Shown here: in pieces, positions 1 through 6,953 of the stretch
Numbering within the stretch: the first letter of the stretch is position 1
How the letters are laid out: the number at the start of each line of letters is the position of its first letter
DNA from: JBLNBU01 sp050260215
GTDB taxonomy: Bacteria > Pseudomonadota > Alphaproteobacteria > Rhodospirillales > Magnetospirillaceae
Length of the DNA: 10,672 bases
Assembly (NCBI GenBank): GCA_050260215.1
Contig: JBLNBU010000109.1
Span: 1-10,672, forward strand
Direction of reading: 5' to 3'
Notes under the pieces: model-generated
Seen by the model: the letters and a program-made list of their open reading frames with translations, nothing else
Told to the model about the DNA's origin: nothing
Databases searched by the model: none
Translations under genes and position numbers: made by a program

Positions 1-1362
1 GTCCAGCTCGCCGCCGGCCTTGTAGTCGCGCACCACCTCGATGCGGTCGCTCATCTTGTGGCGCAGGAACAGCAGCACCGAATCGAGCGCGTCGTGGACG
101 TCGATGGTCTTGAACTCGCCCTCGTCCAGGCGCGAGAAGGTGCGCAGCTTGACCACCAGCTCGCGCACGCGCTCCAGCCCCTGGCCGGTGTCGACGATGC
201 GGGCGCGCGCCTTGTCGATCTTGGCGCGCAGCTCGGGCGACAGGCACTCGCCCGCCTCGGCCAGCACGGCGGCCAGCCACCCCTCGATGGAAAAGACGTT
301 GGACAGCGCGAACGACAGCGGGTTGTTGATTTCGTGGGCGATGCCGGCGACCAGCTGACCCAGCGAGGCCATCTTCTCCGATTGGATCAGGTGAACCTGG
401 GTCTCGCGCAGCTTGGCGTTGGCCGCTTCCAGCTCGGCGTTGGCCTTCTTGAGGCCCTCGGCCAGGGCGGCGCGAGCCTCGGCCGCCTCCTTTTCCGCCT
501 TGGCGCGCAGGGTCTCCATCTCGCGCAGGCGGAATTCCTCGATGATGCGCTCGTTCTGCTCGAGCAGGAACTTGCGGCGCAGAAGCGCCCGCAACCGGGC
601 GCGCAGCACGCTCATCTCGGTCGACTTGCCGACGAAGTCGTCGGCGCCGGCTTCCAGGGCGCGGGCGACGTTCTCCTTGCTCTCGTAGGCCGACAGCATC
701 AGCACGACGATGGGGGCCTCGGCGGCGTTGCGCCGGTCGGCCAGCTGCTTGCACACGGTGATGCCGTCCATGTCGGGCATGACCATGTCGACCATGACGC
801 AGTCGAAGTCGGCCTCGGCGATGCGCCGCAAGCCCTCGGGGCCGCTGGCGACCTGGGTGACCTCGCAGCCTTCGTCGCGCAGCTCCTGGGCCAGCGATTC
901 GCGATAGGTGTTGCTGTCGTCGATGATCAGCACCCGGGCGCGGCGGAACAGCGAGCGGCCGACCTCGACCATGGAGGCTTGGTGGCGGGCCTTGCGCAGC
1001 AGGTTGTGGACCCGAAGCAGCAGGATCTCGGTGTCCTCGGACTTCGACACGAAGTCGTCGGCGCCGCTTTCCAGCCCGTGCAGCTCGGTCGCCGAGGTCT
1101 CGTCGGCGGTCAGCATCAGGATGGGGATGGAGCGGGTGGTGATGTCCATGTGGATCTGCCGGCACAGCTCGTCGCCCTGGATGCCCGGCAGGTGGTAGTC
1201 GACGATCATCATGCTGGGCAGGGTGCGGTTGATCTCCTCCAGCGCCTCCTCGCCCGAATAGGCGCAGACGGTGGCGAAGCCTTCCTGTTCCAGCACGTGC
1301 TGCAGCTTCAGGGCCTGGGTGGCCGAGTCCTCGACCACCAGGATCAGCTGGCGCTCGCTCAT
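1..1362 (-). CDS. Hybrid histidine kinase, REC-REC-HisKA order, CheS3-like (3' end outside window)
   Basis: Partial gene: I translated 454 codons from an ATG at 1362-1360 to the window edge. Two receiver domains lead. REC1 (about 6-125) has acidic pair E11/D12, phospho-acceptor D55, switch T85 and K107. REC2 (about 143-262) has D148/D149, D192, S224 and K246. Both look functional. A charged coiled coil (about 262-325) joins them to a HisKA dimerisation domain with an NtrB-like H-box, GIAHEINNPL, phospho-His H343. The ATP-binding domain lies beyond the edge. There is no membrane segment, so it is cytoplasmic. The start overlaps the cheB stop by 4 nt (ATGA) and follows a strong purine-rich Shine-Dalgarno inside the cheB end (1363-1374). 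Receivers placed before the kinase suit an enzyme that accepts phosphate from another kinase. This is the architecture of R. centenum CheS3, which receives phosphate from CheA3 and phosphorylates CheY3. The domain call is firm; the CheS3 equivalence is inference from architecture and context. Confidence 0.9.
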   Translation of the reverse strand, partial: MSERQLILVVEDSATQALKLQHVLEQEGFATVCAYSGEEALEEINRTLPSMMIVDYHLPGIQGDELCRQIHMDITTRSIPILMLTADETSATELHGLESGADDFVSKSEDTEILLLRVHNLLRKARHQASMVEVGRSLFRRARVLIIDDSNTYRESLAQELRDEGCEVTQVASGPEGLRRIAEADFDCVMVDMVMPDMDGITVCKQLADRRNAAEAPIVVLMLSAYESKENVARALEAGADDFVGKSTEMSVLRARLRALLRRKFLLEQNERIIEEFRLREMETLRAKAEKEAAEARAALAEGLKKANAELEAANAKLRETQVHLIQSEKMASLGQLVAGIAHEINNPLSFALSNVFSIEGWLAAVLAEAGECLSPELRAKIDKARARIVDTGQGLERVRELVVKLRTFSRLDEGEFKTIDVHDALDSVLLFLRHKMSDRIEVVRDYKAGGELD

Positions 1363-2420
1363 TTCCTCCCTCCCTGGACGGTGAGTTGGCGCAGGCGCGA
1401 CGAAATGGAACCCAGCGGCAGCATCTCGCGCTGGGCGCCCAGCTTGGCGGCGGCCGCCGGCATGCCGTAGACCACGCAGGTGCTTTCGTCCTCGGCGATG
1501 GTGTAACCGCCGGCCTTCTTGATCTCGAGCAGGCCGTCGGCGCCGTCGCTACCCATGCCGGTCAACAGCACGCCGACGGCGCTCCGGCCCAGCTCGCGCG
1601 CCATGGAGCCGAACAGCACGCTGCCCGACGGCCGCTGGCTGTAGACCGGCGGGCTGTCGAGCAGCGCCAGGCGCTCGCGCCGCAAGCCCAGGTGGACGTC
1701 GGCGGGCGGCACGTAGACCCGGCCCGGCCTGGGTTCCTCGCCGTCGCGGGCGATGACCGCCTCGAACGGCGTGGTGCTGGACAGCCACGACACGAAGCCG
1801 TCGAGGAAACTGGCGGTGATGTGCTGGACCAGCAGGATCGGCACCGGGAAGTCGGCGCCCAGGGTGCCCAGTACCTGCACCAGCGCCTGCGGCCCGCCGG
1901 TGGACGAGACGATGCCGACCATGGAATAGCCCCCGGCCACCTCGGCCGGCCGCACCCGGGGCGGCGGCTCGGCGGTGCCGAAGCGCAGGCCGCGGTCGAT
2001 GCCTTGGCGCACCACCTTGACCTGGCTCATGATCGCCAGCTGGGTGCACAGCCGGGCGGCCATGGAGGCGAAGGCCTCGTTGGTGACGCCCACCGGCTTT
2101 TCCACCACCGAAAGCGCCCCGGCGCGCAGGGCATTCATGGCGATATTCAACTCGTCGTCGTCGACGTTGGCGGCGACCACCACGATGGGGGTGGGCTTGC
2201 GCCCCATGATCTGCAAGGTGGCGTCCAGGCCGTTCATGCCGGGCAGGCGGATGTCGAGCGAGATGACGTCGGGCTCGACCTGGTCGAGCAGGGCGATGGC
2301 CTCCTCGGCGCTTTCCACCGCGGCGGCGATGACGAAGCGGTCGTCCGAGCCGATGATGTGCTTGAGCAGCTCACGGACGACGAGCGAGTCTTCGACGATG
2401 AGGACGCGGATCTTCTTCAT
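1359..2420 (-). CDS. cheB: CheB: protein-glutamate methylesterase/glutaminase with N-terminal receiver
   Basis: Full-length 353-residue CheB. The N-terminal receiver (about 4-125) has acidic pair E10/D11, phospho-acceptor D56 in SLDIRLPGMNG and K108. The C-terminal methylesterase domain (about 165-347) shows the family's Ser-His-Asp triad: S173 in SSTGGPQAL, H200 in LVQHITASF and D292 in LLTGMGSDGADGL. It removes methyl groups from receptor glutamates (and deamidates glutamines), resetting MCP activity when phosphorylated by CheA; the substrate here is presumably the MCP encoded two genes upstream. The ATG at 2420 overlaps the cheA stop (ATGA), and no strong Shine-Dalgarno precedes it, so translation is probably coupled to cheA. 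Oddity: the usual receiver switch Ser/Thr is alanine (A83 in VVVAANV), which could weaken phosphorylation-dependent activation. In Wsp systems the equivalent protein is WspF. Confidence 0.96.
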   Translation of the reverse strand: MKKIRVLIVEDSLVVRELLKHIIGSDDRFVIAAAVESAEEAIALLDQVEPDVISLDIRLPGMNGLDATLQIMGRKPTPIVVVAANVDDDELNIAMNALRAGALSVVEKPVGVTNEAFASMAARLCTQLAIMSQVKVVRQGIDRGLRFGTAEPPPRVRPAEVAGGYSMVGIVSSTGGPQALVQVLGTLGADFPVPILLVQHITASFLDGFVSWLSSTTPFEAVIARDGEEPRPGRVYVPPADVHLGLRRERLALLDSPPVYSQRPSGSVLFGSMARELGRSAVGVLLTGMGSDGADGLLEIKKAGGYTIAEDESTCVVYGMPAAAAKLGAQREMLPLGSISSRLRQLTVQGGRK

Positions 2421-4678
2421 ACGAACTGTCCGATCGTTTCCAGAAGTTCCTTCTGGTCGAACTTGCGCTTGACCACATAGGCATCGGCCCCGAGCGCCAG
2501 GCCGCGCTCGCGGTCCTCGCGCGCTTCCAGCGAGGTGACCAGCACCACCGGCAGCTTCTTCAAGGCCGGGTCGCCCTTGATCGCCTGCAAAAGCCCGAAG
2601 CCGTCGAGCCTGGGCATCTGCACGTCCGAGATCACCAGGTCGACGTGCTCGGCCCTCAGCCGGGTCAGCGCCTCGATGCCGTCGACGGCCAGGCGGACCT
2701 GGTAGCCGTGGGCTTCCAGGATGGATTTCTCGAGCGTGCGCGTGGTCAGCGAGTCGTCGACCACCAGGATCACCGGCACACGCGCCTCGGCGGCGCGCTC
2801 GACGGTGGTCAGCACCCGGATGCTGCCGGACTTGCGGAAGGTCTCGACGATCTCGAAGGGGTTGAGCACCAGGGCGACGGTGCCGTCTTCCAGCAGCACG
2901 CCGCCGGCGACCATGGTGCCGCGGGCCGCGGGTACCCCGATGTCCTTGACAAGGCCTTCGCGGATGGACAGGAACTCGTCGACCGCCACGGCGACGCGAC
3001 GCTCGCCGTTCTTGAGCACCACCAGCGGCACCACGTTGCGGCTGACGCGCACCGCCGTCTCGCCCAGGGCCAGCAGGTGGGCCAGGGACAGGAGCGGCAG
3101 CTGCTGGCCGGCCAGATAGACCACCGACTTGCCCTCGACGGTGCCGACGCTTTCGGCGGCGATGCGGTAGAGGCGGTCGATGCCTTCGGTGGGCAGGGCG
3201 TAGACGTGGCCCTGGCTGCCGACCAGGAACAGGCGCTGTGTCGACACCGACAGCGGCACCGACAGGCGGAAGCAGGTGCCGCCCTGGGCCAGCGGCTGCA
3301 CCTCGACGGTGCCGTTCATCATGGTCACCGCCTCACGCACCACCGACAGGCCCATGCCACGGCCCGACAGGTCGTCGACGGCGCGCGCGGTCGAGAAGCC
3401 GGCGTCGAAGATCAGGTCCAGCAGGGTCTGGCGCTCCAGCCCCACCGCCTCGGTGTCGGTGAACAGGCCGCGTTCGACCGCCTTGGCGCGGATGGCGTCG
3501 AAGGCGATGCCGCGGCCGTCGTCCTCGATGCGCACCACCAGGCGGCCCTCGGCCACCTCGAAGCGCAGCCCGACGCGGGCGGCGGGCGACTTGCCGGCGG
3601 CGACGCGCTCGCCCGGCGGCTCGACACCGTGGGACAGCGCATTGCGCAAAAGGTGCATGACCGGGTCCTTCAGCCCCTGCAGCACCATGCGATCGGCCTC
3701 GACGTCCAGGCCGGCGATGTGGACCTCGACCTCCTTGCCGGCGTCGCGGGCCAGGTCGCGGACCATCTTGCGGAAACCGCCGAACAGGCTTTCGGCCGGC
3801 ACCATGCGCACCTGGCGCACCTGCCCCTGCAGCTCGTTGCCAAGCTGGCGCAGAGTCCAGCCGGTGCGCTGCTGCAGCCGGCGCGAGCTGCGGACCTGGC
3901 GCGACACCGCACGCAGCATCTGTTCCAGGGTCTCGGCCTGGCGGTCGAGCCCGGCGGCGCGCTCGGCATCGTCGAGGTCGCGGGCCAGGCCGCCGGCGGT
4001 CTTGCGGATGCGCCGCCAGGTCTTGTCCAGCTCGGCCAGGCGGCGGTCGACCTCGACCAGCTCGTCGGTGACGGTGCGCTGGTTCATGGTTTCGGTCAGC
4101 AGCTCGTTGGACGAGCGCAGCAGGCGGTCGAGGTGGACGGCGCGCACCCGCACGGTCTCCTCGGCACGGGCTCCGCGCGGCGGCGGCGGCGGTTCTTCGG
4201 GAGCCGGGGCGGGCACGGCGGCGGCGATGGCGGCGGGAACCGCGACCGGGACAGGCTGGGGCGCAGGCGCGGGCGCGGGCGGCGGCGGCTCGCCGGTGAT
4301 CAGCGCCTCGATGGCGGCGGCAGTGGGCGCCACATCGGGCGGCGGCTGGCTGTCGCCATGGGCGGTGACCCAGTCCTCGATGGTGTCCATGGCGCCGCCG
4401 ACCACCGACAGCACATCGCGGTCCAGCTTCAGCTGGCCGCCGCGCAACTTGGCGAACAGGGTTTCGAGCTTGTGGGAAAGCTGCTCGACCGGCAGCAGGT
4501 CGACGGCGCGCGCCGCGCCCTTCAGGCTGTGGGCGCGGCGGAAGATCTCGTCCAGCTGGGCGATGCCGCTGCCGGCGTGGGGATGGCCCAGGCCGTCGAG
4601 CAGGGTCCGGATCGCCTCCAGATGCTCCCTGTACTCGACCTGGAACGCCGCCAGCAGCCTTTCCCGGATTCCCGTCAA
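2417..4678 (-). CDS. cheA: CheA-type hybrid histidine kinase with C-terminal receiver (CheA-REC, WspE/CheA3-like)
   Basis: 753-residue chemosensory kinase. Domain order: Hpt/P1 (1-105) with phospho-His H50 in RRAHSLKGAA; a Pro/Ala-rich linker (about 110-170) with no recognisable P2 CheY/CheB-docking domain; a long helical dimerisation region (about 172-300); the ATPase core (about 305-478) with N-box HLLRNALSHGVE, G1 DDGRG and G2 GRGMGL; a CheW-like P5 domain (about 480-620); and a receiver (636-753) with D641/D642, phospho-acceptor D685 in VISDVQMPRLDG, T715 and K737. It should form the array core with CheW and the MCP and phosphorylate CheB, its own receiver and perhaps the downstream hybrid kinase. 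A C-terminal receiver is typical of WspE and R. centenum CheA3 and rare in flagellar CheA. The start is TTG (4678-4676), overlapping the MCP stop as TTGA with GGAG 11 nt upstream; no in-frame ATG or GTG lies nearby. The weak start may set CheA below MCP. Confidence 0.96.
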   Translation of the reverse strand: MTGIRERLLAAFQVEYREHLEAIRTLLDGLGHPHAGSGIAQLDEIFRRAHSLKGAARAVDLLPVEQLSHKLETLFAKLRGGQLKLDRDVLSVVGGAMDTIEDWVTAHGDSQPPPDVAPTAAAIEALITGEPPPPAPAPAPQPVPVAVPAAIAAAVPAPAPEEPPPPPRGARAEETVRVRAVHLDRLLRSSNELLTETMNQRTVTDELVEVDRRLAELDKTWRRIRKTAGGLARDLDDAERAAGLDRQAETLEQMLRAVSRQVRSSRRLQQRTGWTLRQLGNELQGQVRQVRMVPAESLFGGFRKMVRDLARDAGKEVEVHIAGLDVEADRMVLQGLKDPVMHLLRNALSHGVEPPGERVAAGKSPAARVGLRFEVAEGRLVVRIEDDGRGIAFDAIRAKAVERGLFTDTEAVGLERQTLLDLIFDAGFSTARAVDDLSGRGMGLSVVREAVTMMNGTVEVQPLAQGGTCFRLSVPLSVSTQRLFLVGSQGHVYALPTEGIDRLYRIAAESVGTVEGKSVVYLAGQQLPLLSLAHLLALGETAVRVSRNVVPLVVLKNGERRVAVAVDEFLSIREGLVKDIGVPAARGTMVAGGVLLEDGTVALVLNPFEIVETFRKSGSIRVLTTVERAAEARVPVILVVDDSLTTRTLEKSILEAHGYQVRLAVDGIEALTRLRAEHVDLVISDVQMPRLDGFGLLQAIKGDPALKKLPVVLVTSLEAREDRERGLALGADAYVVKRKFDQKELLETIGQFV

Positions 4679-6294
4679 AGCCGGTATTTCTCCAAGGTGC
4701 GGGCCAGCTGCTGGCCGAGCTGGCTCAGGTCGATGGAGGCCTTTTCCAGCTGGGCGGTGGTCACCGCCGTCTGCTGGCTGGCTTGGCGGATTTCATGCAG
4801 CGCCTGGGTCACCTGCTCCAGACCGATCTGCTGCTGGTTGGTGGCGCCGACGATCTGCTGGAAGGCGTGGACGCTTTCCTGGATGTTGTTGGACATCTGG
4901 CGGATGGTCTGCTCGGTCACCGAGGTGCGCTCGCGGCCGATCTCGACGCGCTTCAAGGCCTCCTCGGTCAGCATGACCGAGGTGTTGATGCCCTTCTGGG
5001 TCTGCTCGAGGATGCCGCGGACCTGTCCGGTGGCTACCCTGGCCTGGTCGGCCAGGTTCTTGATCTCGTTGGCGACCACCGAGAAGCGGCGCCCCTGCTC
5101 GCGGGCGTCGGCCGCCTCGATGGCGGCGTTGAGCGCCACCAGGTTGGACTGCTCGGCGATCTCGTTGACGGTGGCGATGATCTCGCCGACGGCCTGGGTA
5201 CGCTCGGACAGGGTGATGACGTTTTCGGCAACCGTCTCGGCCTGCTCGCGGATGGCTTCCATGCCGATGGAGGCGTCGCGGGCGGCCTGCAACCCGGCGG
5301 TGCCCGAGGCGGACACCGCCTCGGCGGTGCCGGCGACCTGGCGGGCGCGCTCGGCCACTTGCTTGCCCGACAGGCTGATTTCCTCGACGGTGGTGGTGAT
5401 CTCCTGGACGGCGGCGGCCTGCTGCTTGGTGCCGGCGGCCTGCTCCTGGGCCGAGGTGAGGATCTGGGCGGCGGCCAGGGTCAGGCTGTCGCACACCGCC
5501 CGGGTCTGGGACGAGATGTTGCGCAACGAATCCAGCATGTCGTTGAAGGCGGTCTGCAGGGTGGCCAGTTCGTCGCCCGAGGTGACCTCGAGGTGGTTGA
5601 TGCGCAGGTTGCCCTCGGCGATCTGGCGGGCGGCCTCGGCGCAGGCGGCCAGCGGCGCGGCGATCTCGGAGCTGATCAGCATGGACAGCACGATGCCGAC
5701 CAGGCCGGCGGCGATGCCGGCGGCGACCTGCCACATCACCAGGGCGTCGATGCGCGATTCCGCCTGGCGGCCGAACATCTTGACCACCACGTCGGCGGCA
5801 TCGCCCACCTGGCCCTGCAGCACCAGCAGTTCACGCAGCTTGTCGGCGCGCTTGGGGTCATTGGCGGCCATGGACAAGTAACGCCCGGCCTCCTGGTCCA
5901 GCTGGCGGACCACCTGGGCCTGCTCGGCCAGCTTGCCGCGGATCTCGGCGGTCGGCGCCGGCGGCAGCTCGACCCGGGCGCCGGTGTCCAGGTTGATCAC
6001 CGCAGGCCCGCCGTCCATCAGCGCCCCCAGGGTCTCGCGCAGGACCTTGGCGGTGGCCAGGTGGTCGGCCTGGACGCCGGCCGCCTCGAGCAGCACCTCC
6101 TTCATGAAGCGCTGCGACAGCATGCGCTGGCGCCCGGCCAGGTCGGTGACCACCGTGGTGTGCTTCTGGCCTTCGATGGCGAAGACGTTGAAGGCGATCA
6201 GCCCGGCCAGCACCAGGGTGAAGCACGCGGCCACCACGGTGAACTTGCGCCGAAGCTTCATCTTCTTCCACAGGGAGAATTCCACGGTCGTCAT
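4675..6294 (-). CDS. Methyl-accepting chemotaxis protein with PilJ-type periplasmic sensor region
   Basis: 539-residue transmembrane receptor. A basic N-terminus precedes TM1 (about 19-40). The periplasmic part (about 41-185) starts with DLAGRQRMLSQR (51-62), the signature of PilJ-type sensor domains and similar to the NarX P-box. TM2 (about 186-208) leads to a HAMP domain (about 209-262) and a long coiled-coil signalling hairpin with its tip around 385-410; each arm is about 19-20 heptads by hand estimate. Candidate methylation segments rich in Glu/Gln pairs lie near 283-306. There is no C-terminal CheR-tethering pentapeptide (it ends EKYRL). Oddity: the tip reads EAADAREQGRRFSVVANE where nearly all MCPs have EAARAGEQGRGFAVVA.E. 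The ATG at 6294 has Shine-Dalgarno AAGGAAG with 8-nt spacing (6303-6309), overlapping the upstream cheW stop. As the only receptor in the operon it is the likely dedicated input to this CheA, as WspA is in Wsp. Family is certain; the ligand is unknown. Confidence 0.95.
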   Translation of the reverse strand: MTTVEFSLWKKMKLRRKFTVVAACFTLVLAGLIAFNVFAIEGQKHTTVVTDLAGRQRMLSQRFMKEVLLEAAGVQADHLATAKVLRETLGALMDGGPAVINLDTGARVELPPAPTAEIRGKLAEQAQVVRQLDQEAGRYLSMAANDPKRADKLRELLVLQGQVGDAADVVVKMFGRQAESRIDALVMWQVAAGIAAGLVGIVLSMLISSEIAAPLAACAEAARQIAEGNLRINHLEVTSGDELATLQTAFNDMLDSLRNISSQTRAVCDSLTLAAAQILTSAQEQAAGTKQQAAAVQEITTTVEEISLSGKQVAERARQVAGTAEAVSASGTAGLQAARDASIGMEAIREQAETVAENVITLSERTQAVGEIIATVNEIAEQSNLVALNAAIEAADAREQGRRFSVVANEIKNLADQARVATGQVRGILEQTQKGINTSVMLTEEALKRVEIGRERTSVTEQTIRQMSNNIQESVHAFQQIVGATNQQQIGLEQVTQALHEIRQASQQTAVTTAQLEKASIDLSQLGQQLARTLEKYRL

Positions 6295-6308
6295 CGTGCG
6301 GTCTTCCT

Positions 6309-6953
6309 TCAGCAGGCGCGTCTGTAGTCGGCCCTGCGGTCCTGCAGGACGTCGAGGGCGAGGATCTGGCGGGGATCAAGCAGGATCAGGGTGTCGGCGG
6401 TGATGCCGGCGACGAAGCGCTGGGGCAGGCCGTTGGCGGCCTCGTGGGGGACGGTCAGCCCGGCATGCTCGACGAAGCGGATGCGGTCGAGCGCGTCGAC
6501 GCGCAGGCCCACCTCGGCGCCGTCGCGCTGCAGGAACACCACATAGGACCGGGCGCCGGCGTCGGGCGCGGCCATGCCCAGCAGGGAATGAAGGTCGAGG
6601 ACCGGGCGGATCTCGCCGCGCACGTTGGTCACCCCCAGCAGGTACTGGGGCTGCCCGGGCACCGGGGTCCAGGCGTTCAGCGGCAACACCTCCGCCAGGT
6701 CGGCCAGCGGCAGGCCGTAATGCTCGCCGGCGACCCGGAAGCACAGGGCGGCGGTGCCGGCGGCCGGCTCGGCGGCAGCGGCGCGGATGGCCGCCAGGCG
6801 GCGGGCGCGCATTTCCAGGACCGCCTCGGCGAAGCGCACGGCATGGGCCTGGGCGGCGTCGGCCGTAGCGGCCAGGCGGGCGTGCAGGCGCTCGCGCACG
6901 GCGGTGCGGCTGCGGTCGGCGCCCCTGGACTCCCCTTGCCCCCCCACGGTCAC
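6309..6953 (-). CDS. cheW: CheW-like coupling protein with N-terminal helical extension (WspD-like)
   Basis: 214 residues. An Ala/Arg-rich, probably helical extension (about 1-65) is followed by a CheW domain (about 66-204) with the hallmark GVTNVRGEIRPVLDL strand pair, including the conserved Asn-x-Arg-Gly. CheW couples the receptor tip to the CheA P5 domain in the cytoplasmic array. Standard CheW is about 150-170 residues, so the extension is extra; a long second CheW after a CheR-TPR gene is also seen in Wsp-type operons (WspD). The GTG at 6953 overlaps the cheR stop (GTGA). The Shine-Dalgarno GGAGG lies only 3 nt before that GTG but 9 nt before a second in-frame GTG at 6947-6945 (codon 3), so the true start may be 6947. 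A 14-nt gap follows to the MCP gene. Confidence 0.93.
   Translation of the reverse strand: MTVGGQGESRGADRSRTAVRERLHARLAATADAAQAHAVRFAEAVLEMRARRLAAIRAAAAEPAAGTAALCFRVAGEHYGLPLADLAEVLPLNAWTPVPGQPQYLLGVTNVRGEIRPVLDLHSLLGMAAPDAGARSYVVFLQRDGAEVGLRVDALDRIRFVEHAGLTVPHEAANGLPQRFVAGITADTLILLDPRQILALDVLQDRRADYRRAC

Noticed and set aside
58..1470. 470-codon plus-strand open frame opposite the hybrid kinase
   Set aside because: The minus strand encodes intact receiver and HisKA motifs throughout; the plus-strand product is a low-complexity shadow.
2645..5881. Very long plus-strand open frame (over 1000 codons) opposite cheA and the MCP gene
   Set aside because: It is antisense to two clearly recognisable genes, has skewed His/Gln/Gly/Asp composition and no domain signature. 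Such shadows are common opposite high-GC genes.
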